From: Rodentibacter caecimuris
GTDB taxonomy: Bacteria > Pseudomonadota > Gammaproteobacteria > Enterobacterales > Pasteurellaceae
Length of the DNA: 64,000 nt
Assembly (NCBI RefSeq): GCF_001019715.1
Contig: NZ_BBXJ01000001.1
Span: 1,240,001 to 1,304,000, forward strand
Reading direction: 5' to 3'
A program made the position numbers and the translations under genes. Under the pieces are notes generated by a model, which saw only the letters and a program-made list of their open reading frames with translations, was not told the origin of the DNA and did not search any database. Positions 57,042 to 64,000 of the stretch are shown in pieces. Numbering within the stretch: position 1 is the first letter of the stretch; each line of letters opens with the position of its first letter.

Positions 57042-58145
57042 CTAACCTATAATTTCTGATAATGCGACTTTGCGATGTTCATAACGTGAACGCGTACACG
57101 CATCTGCGGTAGCAATAGCCGCTCGTGCCGCTTCGCCGGTCAAGAGCTTTTCAAATTCCGCCGTAGGCTTCATACCGTGCATAATATCATTCAAGTATTG
57201 CATTTCTTTTTTCATAATTGAACTTAACCACATCGGTGTACGTTTACCCGGTTTACCATATTGAATCGCCCCATCCATTTCGGTACTGTTGTAAATACGG
57301 GTACGATCATCATCTTCTTCTTGGCTTTCATGAACAAGGAAATAACTTTCTTTGCCATCTACACGCAATGTGCCTTTGGTATTATACATATCAATTTTAA
57401 TCGCCCCTTTTTCACCTTGAATTAGCACATAGTGCTCTCCCCAACGAAAAGCCGAGCCCCATTCCAATACAGCGAAACGGTTGTCTTCATATTCCATAGT
57501 GACGAAAATCATATCGTCTTCATCGCCAAATTTTTCCCCTTTGTGTGCGACATTTGCCGCAGCCATGGTAACGGTTTTTGGCATTCCCCCCATAAGAAAT
57601 TGAACACAATCAAGCTCATGAATATGGTGATATAAATGCCCGCCGGATTTTTCACGGATTTTTTTCCAAGAAATCGTAGGTTGCTCTTCTTCCCAACCAT
57701 TGCGTGCCGTATGACAATAAAGCACCTTACCAATGACACCTTGGTTAATGAGTTCTTTGGCATGACGAACGCCATTAAAGAAATTCATAACATGACCCGC
57801 CATAAATTTCACCCCGTTTTCTTCACACGCACGCACCATTTCATCACAATCTTGGTAACTTAACGCAATCGGTTTTTCACAAAAAACATGCTTTTTATTT
57901 TTTGCCGCTAACAAAACCGGTTCTTTATGTAAATAGTTCGGGGTGGCGACAATCACGCAATCGACTTTAGGTGAAGTAACCAATGCTTCGAGTGAATCGG
58001 CAGCGTCACATTGTAGCTCTTCTGCAATAGTTTTTCCGTTTTCAGGATCATACACAACCGTAATTTGCGCATCCTCTAAATCATTCATAAAACGGGCAAG
58101 CTCCGCACCAAAATAACCGACACCGACTACACCATAATTAATCAT
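57042..58145 (-). CDS. nanOx: 2,7-anhydro-N-acetylneuraminate oxidoreductase-like protein (Gfo/Idh/MocA family)
   Basis: This 367-residue NAD-dependent enzyme closely resembles E. coli YjhC/NanOx. Features include the N-terminus MINYGVVGVGYFGAELARFMN, the EKPIALSYQDCDEMV segment, GGHLYHHIHELDCVQ with the catalytic-region His residues, and LVHESQEEDDDRTR. NanOx helps convert 2,7-anhydro-Neu5Ac to Neu5Ac. The matching transporter is at 60114, which supports the assignment. It is the last gene of a leftward GntR-Gfo-NanOx set. Confidence 0.88.
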   Translation of the reverse strand: MINYGVVGVGYFGAELARFMNDLEDAQITVVYDPENGKTIAEELQCDAADSLEALVTSPKVDCVIVATPNYLHKEPVLLAAKNKKHVFCEKPIALSYQDCDEMVRACEENGVKFMAGHVMNFFNGVRHAKELINQGVIGKVLYCHTARNGWEEEQPTISWKKIREKSGGHLYHHIHELDCVQFLMGGMPKTVTMAAANVAHKGEKFGDEDDMIFVTMEYEDNRFAVLEWGSAFRWGEHYVLIQGEKGAIKIDMYNTKGTLRVDGKESYFLVHESQEEDDDRTRIYNSTEMDGAIQYGKPGKRTPMWLSSIMKKEMQYLNDIMHGMKPTAEFEKLLTGEAARAAIATADACTRSRYEHRKVALSEIIG

Positions 58146-58165
58146 ATTTATCTCCTTAATTTGAG

Positions 58166-59236
58166 TTAATGTTTGAGGGCGATTCGTTTTTCAACGATCA
58201 TTGAATATTTTGCCGCTTCTGCGATTTTAATCGCATCAGAAAGACATTGGCTTAATGGGGTAACGGTCTCATATCGTAAATGTTTCACCACATCAAGCGC
58301 TTCAATTTCTGCTGCACGGGTTAACCAAAATGGGCAAAGGGTATGAGTTTGATTGTACTGTTGCGTGCCTTTTGCACTATCCCGTAATGATAAATCCGCT
58401 TCAAATTCTTCATACAAATCATAGTGTTCTATTTTTTCCTCTGCATAGGTGAATGTCACACTTGAGGTAAAAAAGTTAATATCTATCATCCCTTTTTCGC
58501 CGTGAATTTGTATTCCCCATTGATGTTGGCGATAAGCCGTGCCCATTTCTAGCGAACCCAAAGCACCATTTTCAAAATGAAAGAGCAATTGGATAATATC
58601 TTTTGTGTCCGGTATATCTTGATGAGCGATATTGGTTGATTGGGCATAAACCGATTCAATGTTCCCTACAAGCCAACAGAGTAAATCCAATTCGTGAATT
58701 AAATGGAAAAGTTCGCCACCGGTTAAATTTGTATCAAGTTTCCACCACTCTTTATTCGTTAAATTTTCGATCCAACGTTGCCTTACGGCACGAATAACGG
58801 TGAGCTGCCCAAGTTGTTGATTGTCTAATACTTGTTTCACTCTCCGTAAACCAGGTAGAGTGCGTTCTAAATGACCAACAAAAATTTGGCGTTTTTTCTC
58901 TTTTGCCAATGTGATTAAATGCCGGCAATGTGCCGAACTTAAAACGAAAGGGGGCTCAATAAAAATATCGCAACCGGCATTAAGTGCAAGAATTGCCGGT
59001 GCATAGTGGGCGTAATTTGGCGTTGCGATAATCACAAGATCAGGGGTGGTTTCATTGAGCAAATCTTCAATATGTTGAAAAACATGACTGTGATATTGTT
59101 TGGCCAGATTCTCGGCAAGCAGAGGATTGATGTCGGTCACCGCGATTAAATTTGCGTCGGCTTTATGGAAGGCGGAGGCAAGTTGAGTACCGAAAAATCC
59201 ACACCCCACTAAGGCAATATTGAGAGGCTTAGTCAT
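58166..59236 (-). CDS. Second Gfo/Idh/MocA-family oxidoreductase
   Basis: The product is 356 residues from the ATG at 59236; the longer frame overlaps the regulator gene and lacks a ribosome site. Rossmann motif ALVGCGFFGTQLASAF, then a family-type IEPPFVLSSAHCRHLI where EKP is usual (Lys replaced by Pro), so the common catalytic Lys is missing. LFHLIHELDLLCWLVG parallels NanOx. It is a diverged paralogue acting on the same or a related sugar acid, or perhaps inactive. It overlaps the regulator by 8 bp and is 20 bp from nanOx. Confidence 0.8.
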   Translation of the reverse strand: MTKPLNIALVGCGFFGTQLASAFHKADANLIAVTDINPLLAENLAKQYHSHVFQHIEDLLNETTPDLVIIATPNYAHYAPAILALNAGCDIFIEPPFVLSSAHCRHLITLAKEKKRQIFVGHLERTLPGLRRVKQVLDNQQLGQLTVIRAVRQRWIENLTNKEWWKLDTNLTGGELFHLIHELDLLCWLVGNIESVYAQSTNIAHQDIPDTKDIIQLLFHFENGALGSLEMGTAYRQHQWGIQIHGEKGMIDINFFTSSVTFTYAEEKIEHYDLYEEFEADLSLRDSAKGTQQYNQTHTLCPFWLTRAAEIEALDVVKHLRYETVTPLSQCLSDAIKIAEAAKYSMIVEKRIALKH

Positions 59237-59942
59237 TTTTTTCTCCTTGTGATAAACGTTGTCTAATGCTTTGGAAATAATGCAAAATGGCGCGCTGCAT
59301 TCGCACGAGATCACGGGCTTCTACGGCATCAATGAGCTCCTTATGGTACATCGCCATTTGAGTGGTCGAGCATTGCATTTCCGCTAAATCTTTCTCCACT
59401 TTGTGATAAATTTGCCAAAATGCATCTAAATATTGCAATAACAGGGGATTATTCAATGGCTCATACAATTCAACGTGTAAACGATATTCATCCTTCGGTG
59501 AGAATTTCCCATTTTTTGCACACTTTTCCATGTTTGCGACGTATTTTTGAAGTGCGGTGATTTTTTCATCGGTTATTTTACTCAGCACCATTGGCGCAAA
59601 CCCATATTCAAGAATTTCACGAATATCCAGCATATTTCCTAATTGATTGCTCTCGGAATGTAGATTCAACTGGGTATGAAAGCTCAATCCTCGGATCATC
59701 GGAATCAAAGAAGATTCACTCACAAATGTACCGACACCATGTTTAATATCTAAAATATGTAACGCTTCAAGAGATTTTATGGCTTCACGTAAGCTAGACC
59801 GACTTACCCCAAGCAATTCAATCAACTCGTTTTCTGTTGGCATTAAATCACCGGATTTTAAATTACGCTTAATAATTAACGCTTTGATTTTGTCTTGCAA
59901 TTCAAGACTGGCTTCTTTCTTGTTTATTTTCATTTTCTGCAT
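59229..59942 (-). CDS. GntR/FadR-family transcriptional regulator
   Basis: The 237-residue protein has an N-terminal winged helix (about 8-75: LQDKIKALIIKRNLKSGDLMPTENELIELLGVSRSSLREAIKSLEAL, then HGVGTFV) and a C-terminal FCD-type all-helical effector domain with metal-type residues (DIREILEYGFAP, YRLHVELYEPLNNPLLL, MYHKELIDAVEARD). It probably represses both its own operon and the divergent transporter in the absence of the sugar. Confidence 0.86.
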   Translation of the reverse strand: MQKMKINKKEASLELQDKIKALIIKRNLKSGDLMPTENELIELLGVSRSSLREAIKSLEALHILDIKHGVGTFVSESSLIPMIRGLSFHTQLNLHSESNQLGNMLDIREILEYGFAPMVLSKITDEKITALQKYVANMEKCAKNGKFSPKDEYRLHVELYEPLNNPLLLQYLDAFWQIYHKVEKDLAEMQCSTTQMAMYHKELIDAVEARDLVRMQRAILHYFQSIRQRLSQGEKND

Positions 59943-60005
59943 TTTTAGTATTTTCTTTCAGATTTGTGATCTACGTCTCACTCTTCTTAATTCCACCTAA
60001 TTGAC

Positions 60006-60026
60006 ATAAGACATCATACGTCTTAT
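60006..60026. promoter_or_regulatory. Candidate operator of the GntR-type regulator
   Basis: ATAAGAC and GTCTTAT form a 7-bp inverted repeat with a 7-base centre between the divergent regulator and transporter genes. Length and position suit a FadR-type dimer; the identity of the binder is inferred. Confidence 0.55.
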
Positions 60027-60067
60027 CTTTGTTTATGCAAGCAGAAATTTGTAGCAATTTAAAATAC

Positions 60068-60083
60068 TGTGATCTCTTTCACA
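60068..60083. promoter_or_regulatory. CRP-cAMP binding site
   Basis: TGTGATCTCTTTCACA matches the TGTGA-N6-TCACA consensus perfectly. It lies 30 bp upstream of the transporter start codon, pointing to catabolite control. Confidence 0.75.
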
Positions 60084-60113
60084 AATTTTTATCAACATAT
60101 AAAGGAGGTTACT

Positions 60114-61343
60114 ATGGCAACCACATTACCATGGTACAAAGAAGTCAGCCCTATTCAGAAAAAAGCATTATTTGCCGCTTGGTTAGGATACGTTTTCGAT
60201 GGTTTTGATTATATGCTCATCACCTATGTACTTTTGGATATTCAAAAAGAATTTGCCATGAGTACAACGGAAACTTCAACACTATTATTAGCCGCTTTCG
60301 TCGCCCGTCCTTTAGGCGGTGCTATTTTTGGTAGCTTTGCCGATAAATATGGGCGCCGATTAGCAATGATCGTTTCAATTTTAGTCTATTCTATCGGCAC
60401 TTTCCTATGTGGGTTATCGACTAGCTACATTTGGCTTTTTATATTCCGAATGATTGTTGGTATGGGAATGGCGGGGGAATATGCTTGTTCTTCTTCCTAT
60501 GCAATCGAAAGTTGGCCGCAACATCTACGTACAAAAGCCAGTGCATTTTTAGTCAGCGGTTTTTCTGTCGGGAATATTTTAGCCTCGCAAATTATCCCTT
60601 GGGTAGCACAAGAATACGGTTGGCGAATTGCATTCTTTATCGGTTTAGCGCCAGTGATTCTCGTGCTTTATATTCGTCGTCATGCACCGGAAAGTGAAGA
60701 ATGGGCAGCGGCAAAATCAGAAGGAAAAGTGCAAAAAGTTCCGCTGACACAGCTTTTCTCAAAACAACAACTACCAATAACACTCATCATTTTTCTTGTT
60801 TGTTATTCTATTTTCTCCGTTAACTGGCCGGTAGTAGGATTACTCCCCCTTTATCTCAAAGAAAACGGTTATGCTGAAAATGTCAAATCGTTAATGTTTT
60901 GGGCCGGATTCGGCATTCTCATAGGAACATTAATCACAGGTTTTGTCGGAGATACATTGGGTGAAAAGAAAACCTTCGTCTATAGTTTGTTACTTTCACT
61001 CTGTTTCCTTTTCCCTGTATTCTACTTACCTGAAAATAACCAGTTTGCACTTGGTATATTACTATTCTTTTTACTCGCAACAAATTTGGGGATTGCCGGT
61101 TTAGTCCCTAAATATATGGCGAAATTCTTCCCCACAGAAATGCGTAGCACAGGTATCGGTTTTATTTATAACTTTGCCGCTATCGGAGGTGGAGTTGCCC
61201 CGGTCATAGCGGCCGCCTTAAGTGAGCGCGTTGGTTTGGGTTCATCATTGGTTTATGTCACATTATTCTGGACATTACTATTGGTAGGATTAGTCGGATT
61301 AAGAATCCCGGAACGAATCCAAGAATATGTAAAACGTAACTAG
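60114..61343 (+). CDS. nanX: Sialic-acid-type MFS transporter, NanX-like
   Basis: The protein is 409 residues from the ATG at 60114, which follows a strong AAAGGAGG. It has about 12 membrane segments. The N-terminus LPWYKEVSPIQKKALFAAWLGYVFDGFDYMLI is very close to E. coli YjhB/NanX, as are GEYACSSSYAIESWPQ and NLGIAGLVPKYMAKFFPTEMR. NanX imports 2,7-anhydro-Neu5Ac. It is divergent from the regulator and oxidoreductase genes, giving a compact host-glycan scavenging locus. Confidence 0.88.
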   Translation: MATTLPWYKEVSPIQKKALFAAWLGYVFDGFDYMLITYVLLDIQKEFAMSTTETSTLLLAAFVARPLGGAIFGSFADKYGRRLAMIVSILVYSIGTFLCGLSTSYIWLFIFRMIVGMGMAGEYACSSSYAIESWPQHLRTKASAFLVSGFSVGNILASQIIPWVAQEYGWRIAFFIGLAPVILVLYIRRHAPESEEWAAAKSEGKVQKVPLTQLFSKQQLPITLIIFLVCYSIFSVNWPVVGLLPLYLKENGYAENVKSLMFWAGFGILIGTLITGFVGDTLGEKKTFVYSLLLSLCFLFPVFYLPENNQFALGILLFFLLATNLGIAGLVPKYMAKFFPTEMRSTGIGFIYNFAAIGGGVAPVIAAALSERVGLGSSLVYVTLFWTLLLVGLVGLRIPERIQEYVKRN

Positions 61344-61384
61344 ATACCAAATACAGTTGTCTGACTAACTTTTTGAAAGTTACT

Positions 61385-61417
61385 CAAAGTGCGGTCAAAT
61401 TCAACCGCACTTTTTTA
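61385..61417 (+). terminator. nanX terminator
   Basis: Uptake-signal pair CAAAGTGCGGT / ACCGCACTTT followed by T residues. Confidence 0.85.
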
Positions 61418-61423
61418 TTATTT

Positions 61424-61449
61424 CGGTATTATGTAGCAGTTTCATAAAC
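61424..61449 (+). repeat. Solitary transposon end related to the 37-57 kb elements
   Basis: CGGTATTATGTAGCAGTT matches the terminal repeat for 18 bases, then diverges (TCATAAAC). No transposase or opposite end is visible. It abuts the 5'-truncated transporter relic, so it is probably the scar of an insertion followed by deletion. Confidence 0.6.
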
Positions 61450-61485
61450 TTAGATTTTATCTCATAGGTAGGGACGCCCACGCTG

Positions 61486-62219
61486 GTGTCCATAAAAAAT
61501 CAAATGATTTCAAAGAGCGGTAATATCACGTTATCACTTAGCTATTCTTTCGTTGTGTTAATTATTTGGGGAATTGGTGCGGCACGGCATGCGGTAGATA
61601 CACGAGCTTTTGCCCGCATTTATGCCGAACTTGCCGTACCGGTGATATTAAACCAACGAAATAAAGGATTAGATAAATCAGCAATCACCGCGCGTGTAGC
61701 ACTATCACGCCAATTTGTGGACTTCTTTGAGCGACATTTACCAACCTTGATTATGTCCGGTTTTTCCATTATTGGTGTGGCAATTATGTTATTGTGGTTG
61801 GAATTTTGGTCCGGCGTTACAGCTTGTTTCGTTTTGATATTTTTTGGATTGATGCTCCCTAAATATGCAAAACCAACGATTTACTCTACTTGAAATTCAA
61901 TGACCATTTGGAAAAAGAAGTCAATGTGATTGAACAAAAAAGCCATTATCACTTAAATAAGCACTATGATTGGCTAGCAACATTACGCATTCGATTATCA
62001 AACCGTGAAGCCGATGGCTATTTATGGATCGGTATTGTTTCTGCGATTTTATTTGGCGTTACTGTCGTTCGCTTGGCAATGACAGAAAATGTACAAGCGG
62101 GGCACATTTATGCGGTGATTACCTATCTTTGGACTTTTGCCACAAGTCTTGATGACGCACCAAGACTACTTGAGCAATTTTCCAATTTGAGAGATATTGG
62201 CAAACGGGTTGAAGTGTAG
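61486..62219 (+). pseudogene. ABC-transporter six-helix membrane domain protein, truncated and frameshifted
   Basis: Two frames encode one protein: 61504-61893 (two strong hydrophobic segments, ends KYAKPTIYST) and 61890-62219 (DHLEKEVNVIEQKSHYHLNKHYDWLATLRIRLSN, one hydrophobic segment, ends LRDIGKRVEV). A missing T near 61887 would restore KYAKPTIYSTLKFNDHLE in one frame. The N-terminal part, perhaps 60 residues or more, is absent and the transposon-end scar lies immediately upstream. The family assignment is tentative. Confidence 0.7.
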
Positions 62220-62306
62220 GCTCTTAATGATAAAAAACACAAATGAATTTGACCGCACTTTTTATTTCAGTATCATACCGCCCATAATTGAAAAAGAGGC
62301 AAAATT

Positions 62307-62630
62307 ATGACAACTGAACTTCAAAAACTTGATCCTGATGCCGCAATTGACATTGCTTATGATATCTTCTTGGAAATGGCGGGAGAAAATTTAGATCCGG
62401 CGGATATTATGCTATTTAATCTCCAATTTGAAGATCGTGGCGCCGTGGAATTTGTCGAAACGGCAGAAGATTGGGAACAGGAAATCGGGGTATTAATCGA
62501 TCCGGAGGCTTTTGCCGAAGTCTGGATCGGTTTAGTCAATGATAAAGATGAAATGGACGATGTCTTTGCCAAATTCCTTATTTCTCACAGTGAAGAAAAT
62601 CGTGAATTCCACGTTGTTTGGAAAAAATAA
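62307..62630 (+). CDS. HI1450/YciU-type double-stranded-DNA-mimic protein (DUF440)
   Basis: This 107-residue, very acidic protein nearly matches the known H. influenzae HI1450 sequence: [50 protein letters not shown], ending REFHVVWKK. The structure of HI1450 resembles DNA-mimic inhibitors, and binding to the HU-type protein has been described for the family. It is monocistronic. Confidence 0.92.
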   Translation: MTTELQKLDPDAAIDIAYDIFLEMAGENLDPADIMLFNLQFEDRGAVEFVETAEDWEQEIGVLIDPEAFAEVWIGLVNDKDEMDDVFAKFLISHSEENREFHVVWKK

Positions 62631-62841
62631 CATTAAATCCAGATTCTAAAAGGCTTTATAGCCGTTTTACGTTCCAAAATTATTGCGATTTTGCTATAAA
62701 TTTTTCTTTATAAATCAATATTCGTCAATTTCATTTCGGAACGTTTTTTCAGGTTAATTTGCTATTTTTAATCAAAGTGACAGGGTTGAGTTATCAAAGA
62801 AAAGCACGGTAAACCTACCGCGCTTTTATCAAAAATTTATT
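62631..62841. other. Intergenic region at the prophage edge
   Basis: No gene is seen. An inverted pair (AAAGCACGGTA / TACCGCGCTTTT, imperfect) at about 62798-62826 could terminate the leftward phage-like operon. A boundary of the prophage remnant may lie here, but I see no attachment repeat within the window. Confidence 0.4.
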
Positions 62842-63459
62842 TTAACGATCAGACTCATTCCCGCCATCTTCTATTATGCCTGAATAAACCTCCACGCCGA
62901 GGTAATAGAGTTTAAAAGATTCACCGGCAGAAGTAAGATTAAACAATCCTGTTGTTTTATATTTATTGTTGAGATTTTCAAAAACAAATATTCCCGCTTC
63001 AATCGAGATTTTTTTAAATTCTTCAAAATCCATATTCAGCACGTGACTGTCATCTGAGAGCGGATAACCCATTAGCTCACCCCATTGGCTAACGCGGTAA
63101 CTAATATTCAATCTGCGCACAAGCTCCGGACTTGGCAATTCCACTTCACTGTCTTGATTGTCACGTCTTAAATAGACCCGCTGGGTAAAAGGGTCTAACC
63201 AATAGCCATCATTTGGTCTGTCACCATACCAAAAAATACCGTCTCTATACCCTGTCTGAACGAGCTTGATATTAGCCAAGTTCTTTACCTGTCTGTACAC
63301 AGCATTGTCTGTTGCAACCAATCTGTTTTCTACTTCCATTACCCGTGGGACAGGCTGATTTTTTAATACTTCAATCTCGTTTTCAAGATTAACTATATCT
63401 TTTGCCACGTTGTAAGCAAACATTGCATCGACGGGTTCGTTTTTATTTATTCTCGCCAT
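62842..63459 (-). CDS. Phage-like protein of unknown function
   Basis: The protein is 205 residues from the ATG at 63459, chosen for AGGAG at 7 bases. It has an N-terminal helical/coiled segment (AKDIVNLENEIEVLKNQ). A region follows that looks like a tail-associated module (GIFWYGDRPNDGYWLDPFTQRVYLRR). It is mixed beta thereafter and acidic at the end. Its packing with two small overlapping genes upstream is typical of a phage morphogenesis block. I do not recognise a family. Confidence 0.6.
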   Translation of the reverse strand: MARINKNEPVDAMFAYNVAKDIVNLENEIEVLKNQPVPRVMEVENRLVATDNAVYRQVKNLANIKLVQTGYRDGIFWYGDRPNDGYWLDPFTQRVYLRRDNQDSEVELPSPELVRRLNISYRVSQWGELMGYPLSDDSHVLNMDFEEFKKISIEAGIFVFENLNNKYKTTGLFNLTSAGESFKLYYLGVEVYSGIIEDGGNESDR

Positions 63460-63592
63460 TTCTAAGCTCCTGTTTTGTTTGTTGGTAAATTTTGTTGAGA
63501 GATTCGTCATATTCTCTGTGGTTTAAGACGATATATTGAGATTTGATTAACCGCACTTTGTACAATTTCTTATATGTAAAAGGACTACTCAT
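63443..63592 (-). CDS. 49-residue phage-like ORF overlapping both neighbours
   Basis: ATG at 63592 overlaps the last codons of the upstream gene (GATGAGTAG) and the stop lies 17 bases inside the downstream gene. The product begins MSSPFTYKKLYKVRL and ends KQELRNGENK; it is basic and helical. Start/stop overlaps on both sides indicate translational coupling in a phage-style operon. The function is unknown. Confidence 0.5.
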   Translation of the reverse strand: MSSPFTYKKLYKVRLIKSQYIVLNHREYDESLNKIYQQTKQELRNGENK

Positions 63593-63932
63593 CATTAACC
63601 ATCGTAATATCGTGAACTAACGTTAATTCTCCACCGGCAATCGTGCGCACTTTTTGATACTGGTCGATACACTGTAAATCCCATTTGGCAGATTCCCATT
63701 TCACACCTTCCGTTTTATCGTGTGAGATTGAGATGTAGATAAGGTGATTTTCTACTGCAATTTCACCCGTTTCGGATGACAATTTAATGATTTCTCCTCG
63801 TTTCGGTTTAATGTGTAAATCAAACCGGCAACCATCAAAATTGACCGCACTTTCTTGCTCGTCATCTTCTACAATCTCAAATGTAAAACCTTCATCGTCG
63901 CCTCAAACCATCTCTAAGTCGATTTGTTCCAT
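63585..63932 (-). pseudogene. Phage-like gene with premature TGA
   Basis: From ATG 63932 the frame reads MEQIDLEMV and then TGA (63903-63905), then stays open for over 100 codons (GDDEGFTFEIVEDDEQES...VHDITMVNDE). The surrounding context suggests CGA (Arg) originally, giving VRGDDEGF. It looks like a small phage structural gene of about 115 codons. A shorter product from an internal start at 63782 is possible but lacks a good ribosome site. Confidence 0.65.
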
Positions 63933-63948
63933 TTTCGCTCCAATAAAA

Positions 63949-63970
63949 AAGCCCTCATTTGAGGGCTATG
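63949..63970 (-). terminator. Terminator of a gene beyond the window edge
   Basis: AGCCCTCA and TGAGGGCT pair with a 2-base centre and a T run on the minus strand. It ends a leftward gene that begins outside the window, so the phage-like genes have their own transcript or read-through. Confidence 0.7.
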
Positions 63971-64000
63971 ATTAAACGTAAATTTGCTGCGTTTCTTTCA

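Overview
The window is chromosomal DNA from a member of the Pasteurellaceae, close to Haemophilus or Aggregatibacter. The H. influenzae-type DNA uptake signal AAGTGCGGT and its complement recur throughout, often as inverted pairs that form intrinsic terminators. Several blocks also keep Haemophilus gene order: nlpC-ihfA-pheT-pheS, asnS-can, rlmE-ftsH-folP-glmM with yhbY-greA-dacB, mrp/metG-tehB, and dapD-purR-ppc. I cannot fix the species from sequence alone.

Positions 1-37,380 are mostly ordinary core genome. They carry tRNA synthetases, translation and rRNA-modification genes, FtsH, folate and cell-wall genes, the RNase P RNA, Kdo synthesis, a sirtuin, adenosine deaminase, PurR and PEP carboxylase. 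Small accessory units lie between them: a LysR/SDR/DUF2255 set, a decayed multicopper oxidase behind a MerR-type promoter, and a 26-residue membrane protein.

Positions 37,388-56,994 hold the unusual part: two related composite transposons, one nested in the other. Each has the same 26-bp terminal inverted repeat and an 8-bp target duplication (AAATTTAT outside, ATTCATTG inside). Each has the same backbone. From left to right this is a coiled-coil/winged-helix protein (A) behind a hairpin that hides its ribosome site, a first cargo slot read leftward, a second coiled-coil/winged-helix protein (B) and an IS1595-family transposase (Tnp1) read leftward, a divergent control region, an XRE repressor-like gene, a repeat-containing leader ORF that ends at the start codon of a restriction-modification operon, and finally a second IS1595-family transposase (Tnp2) behind a structured leader. 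The inner element carries a zeta-like kinase and a type III Mod/Res system. The outer one carries a ClpP-fold protease and a BcgI-like nuclease-methylase plus specificity subunit. The inner copy sits inside the outer Tnp1; removing it and one target duplication restores that gene in frame. The outer copy sits in the loop of the ppc terminator.

Positions 57,000-61,420 are a predicted 2,7-anhydro-sialic acid catabolic locus (oxidoreductase, paralogue, GntR-type regulator, transporter) with a CRP site and a candidate operator. The end holds a transposon-end scar next to a broken transporter gene, the HI1450-type DNA-mimic gene, and the edge of a decayed prophage.
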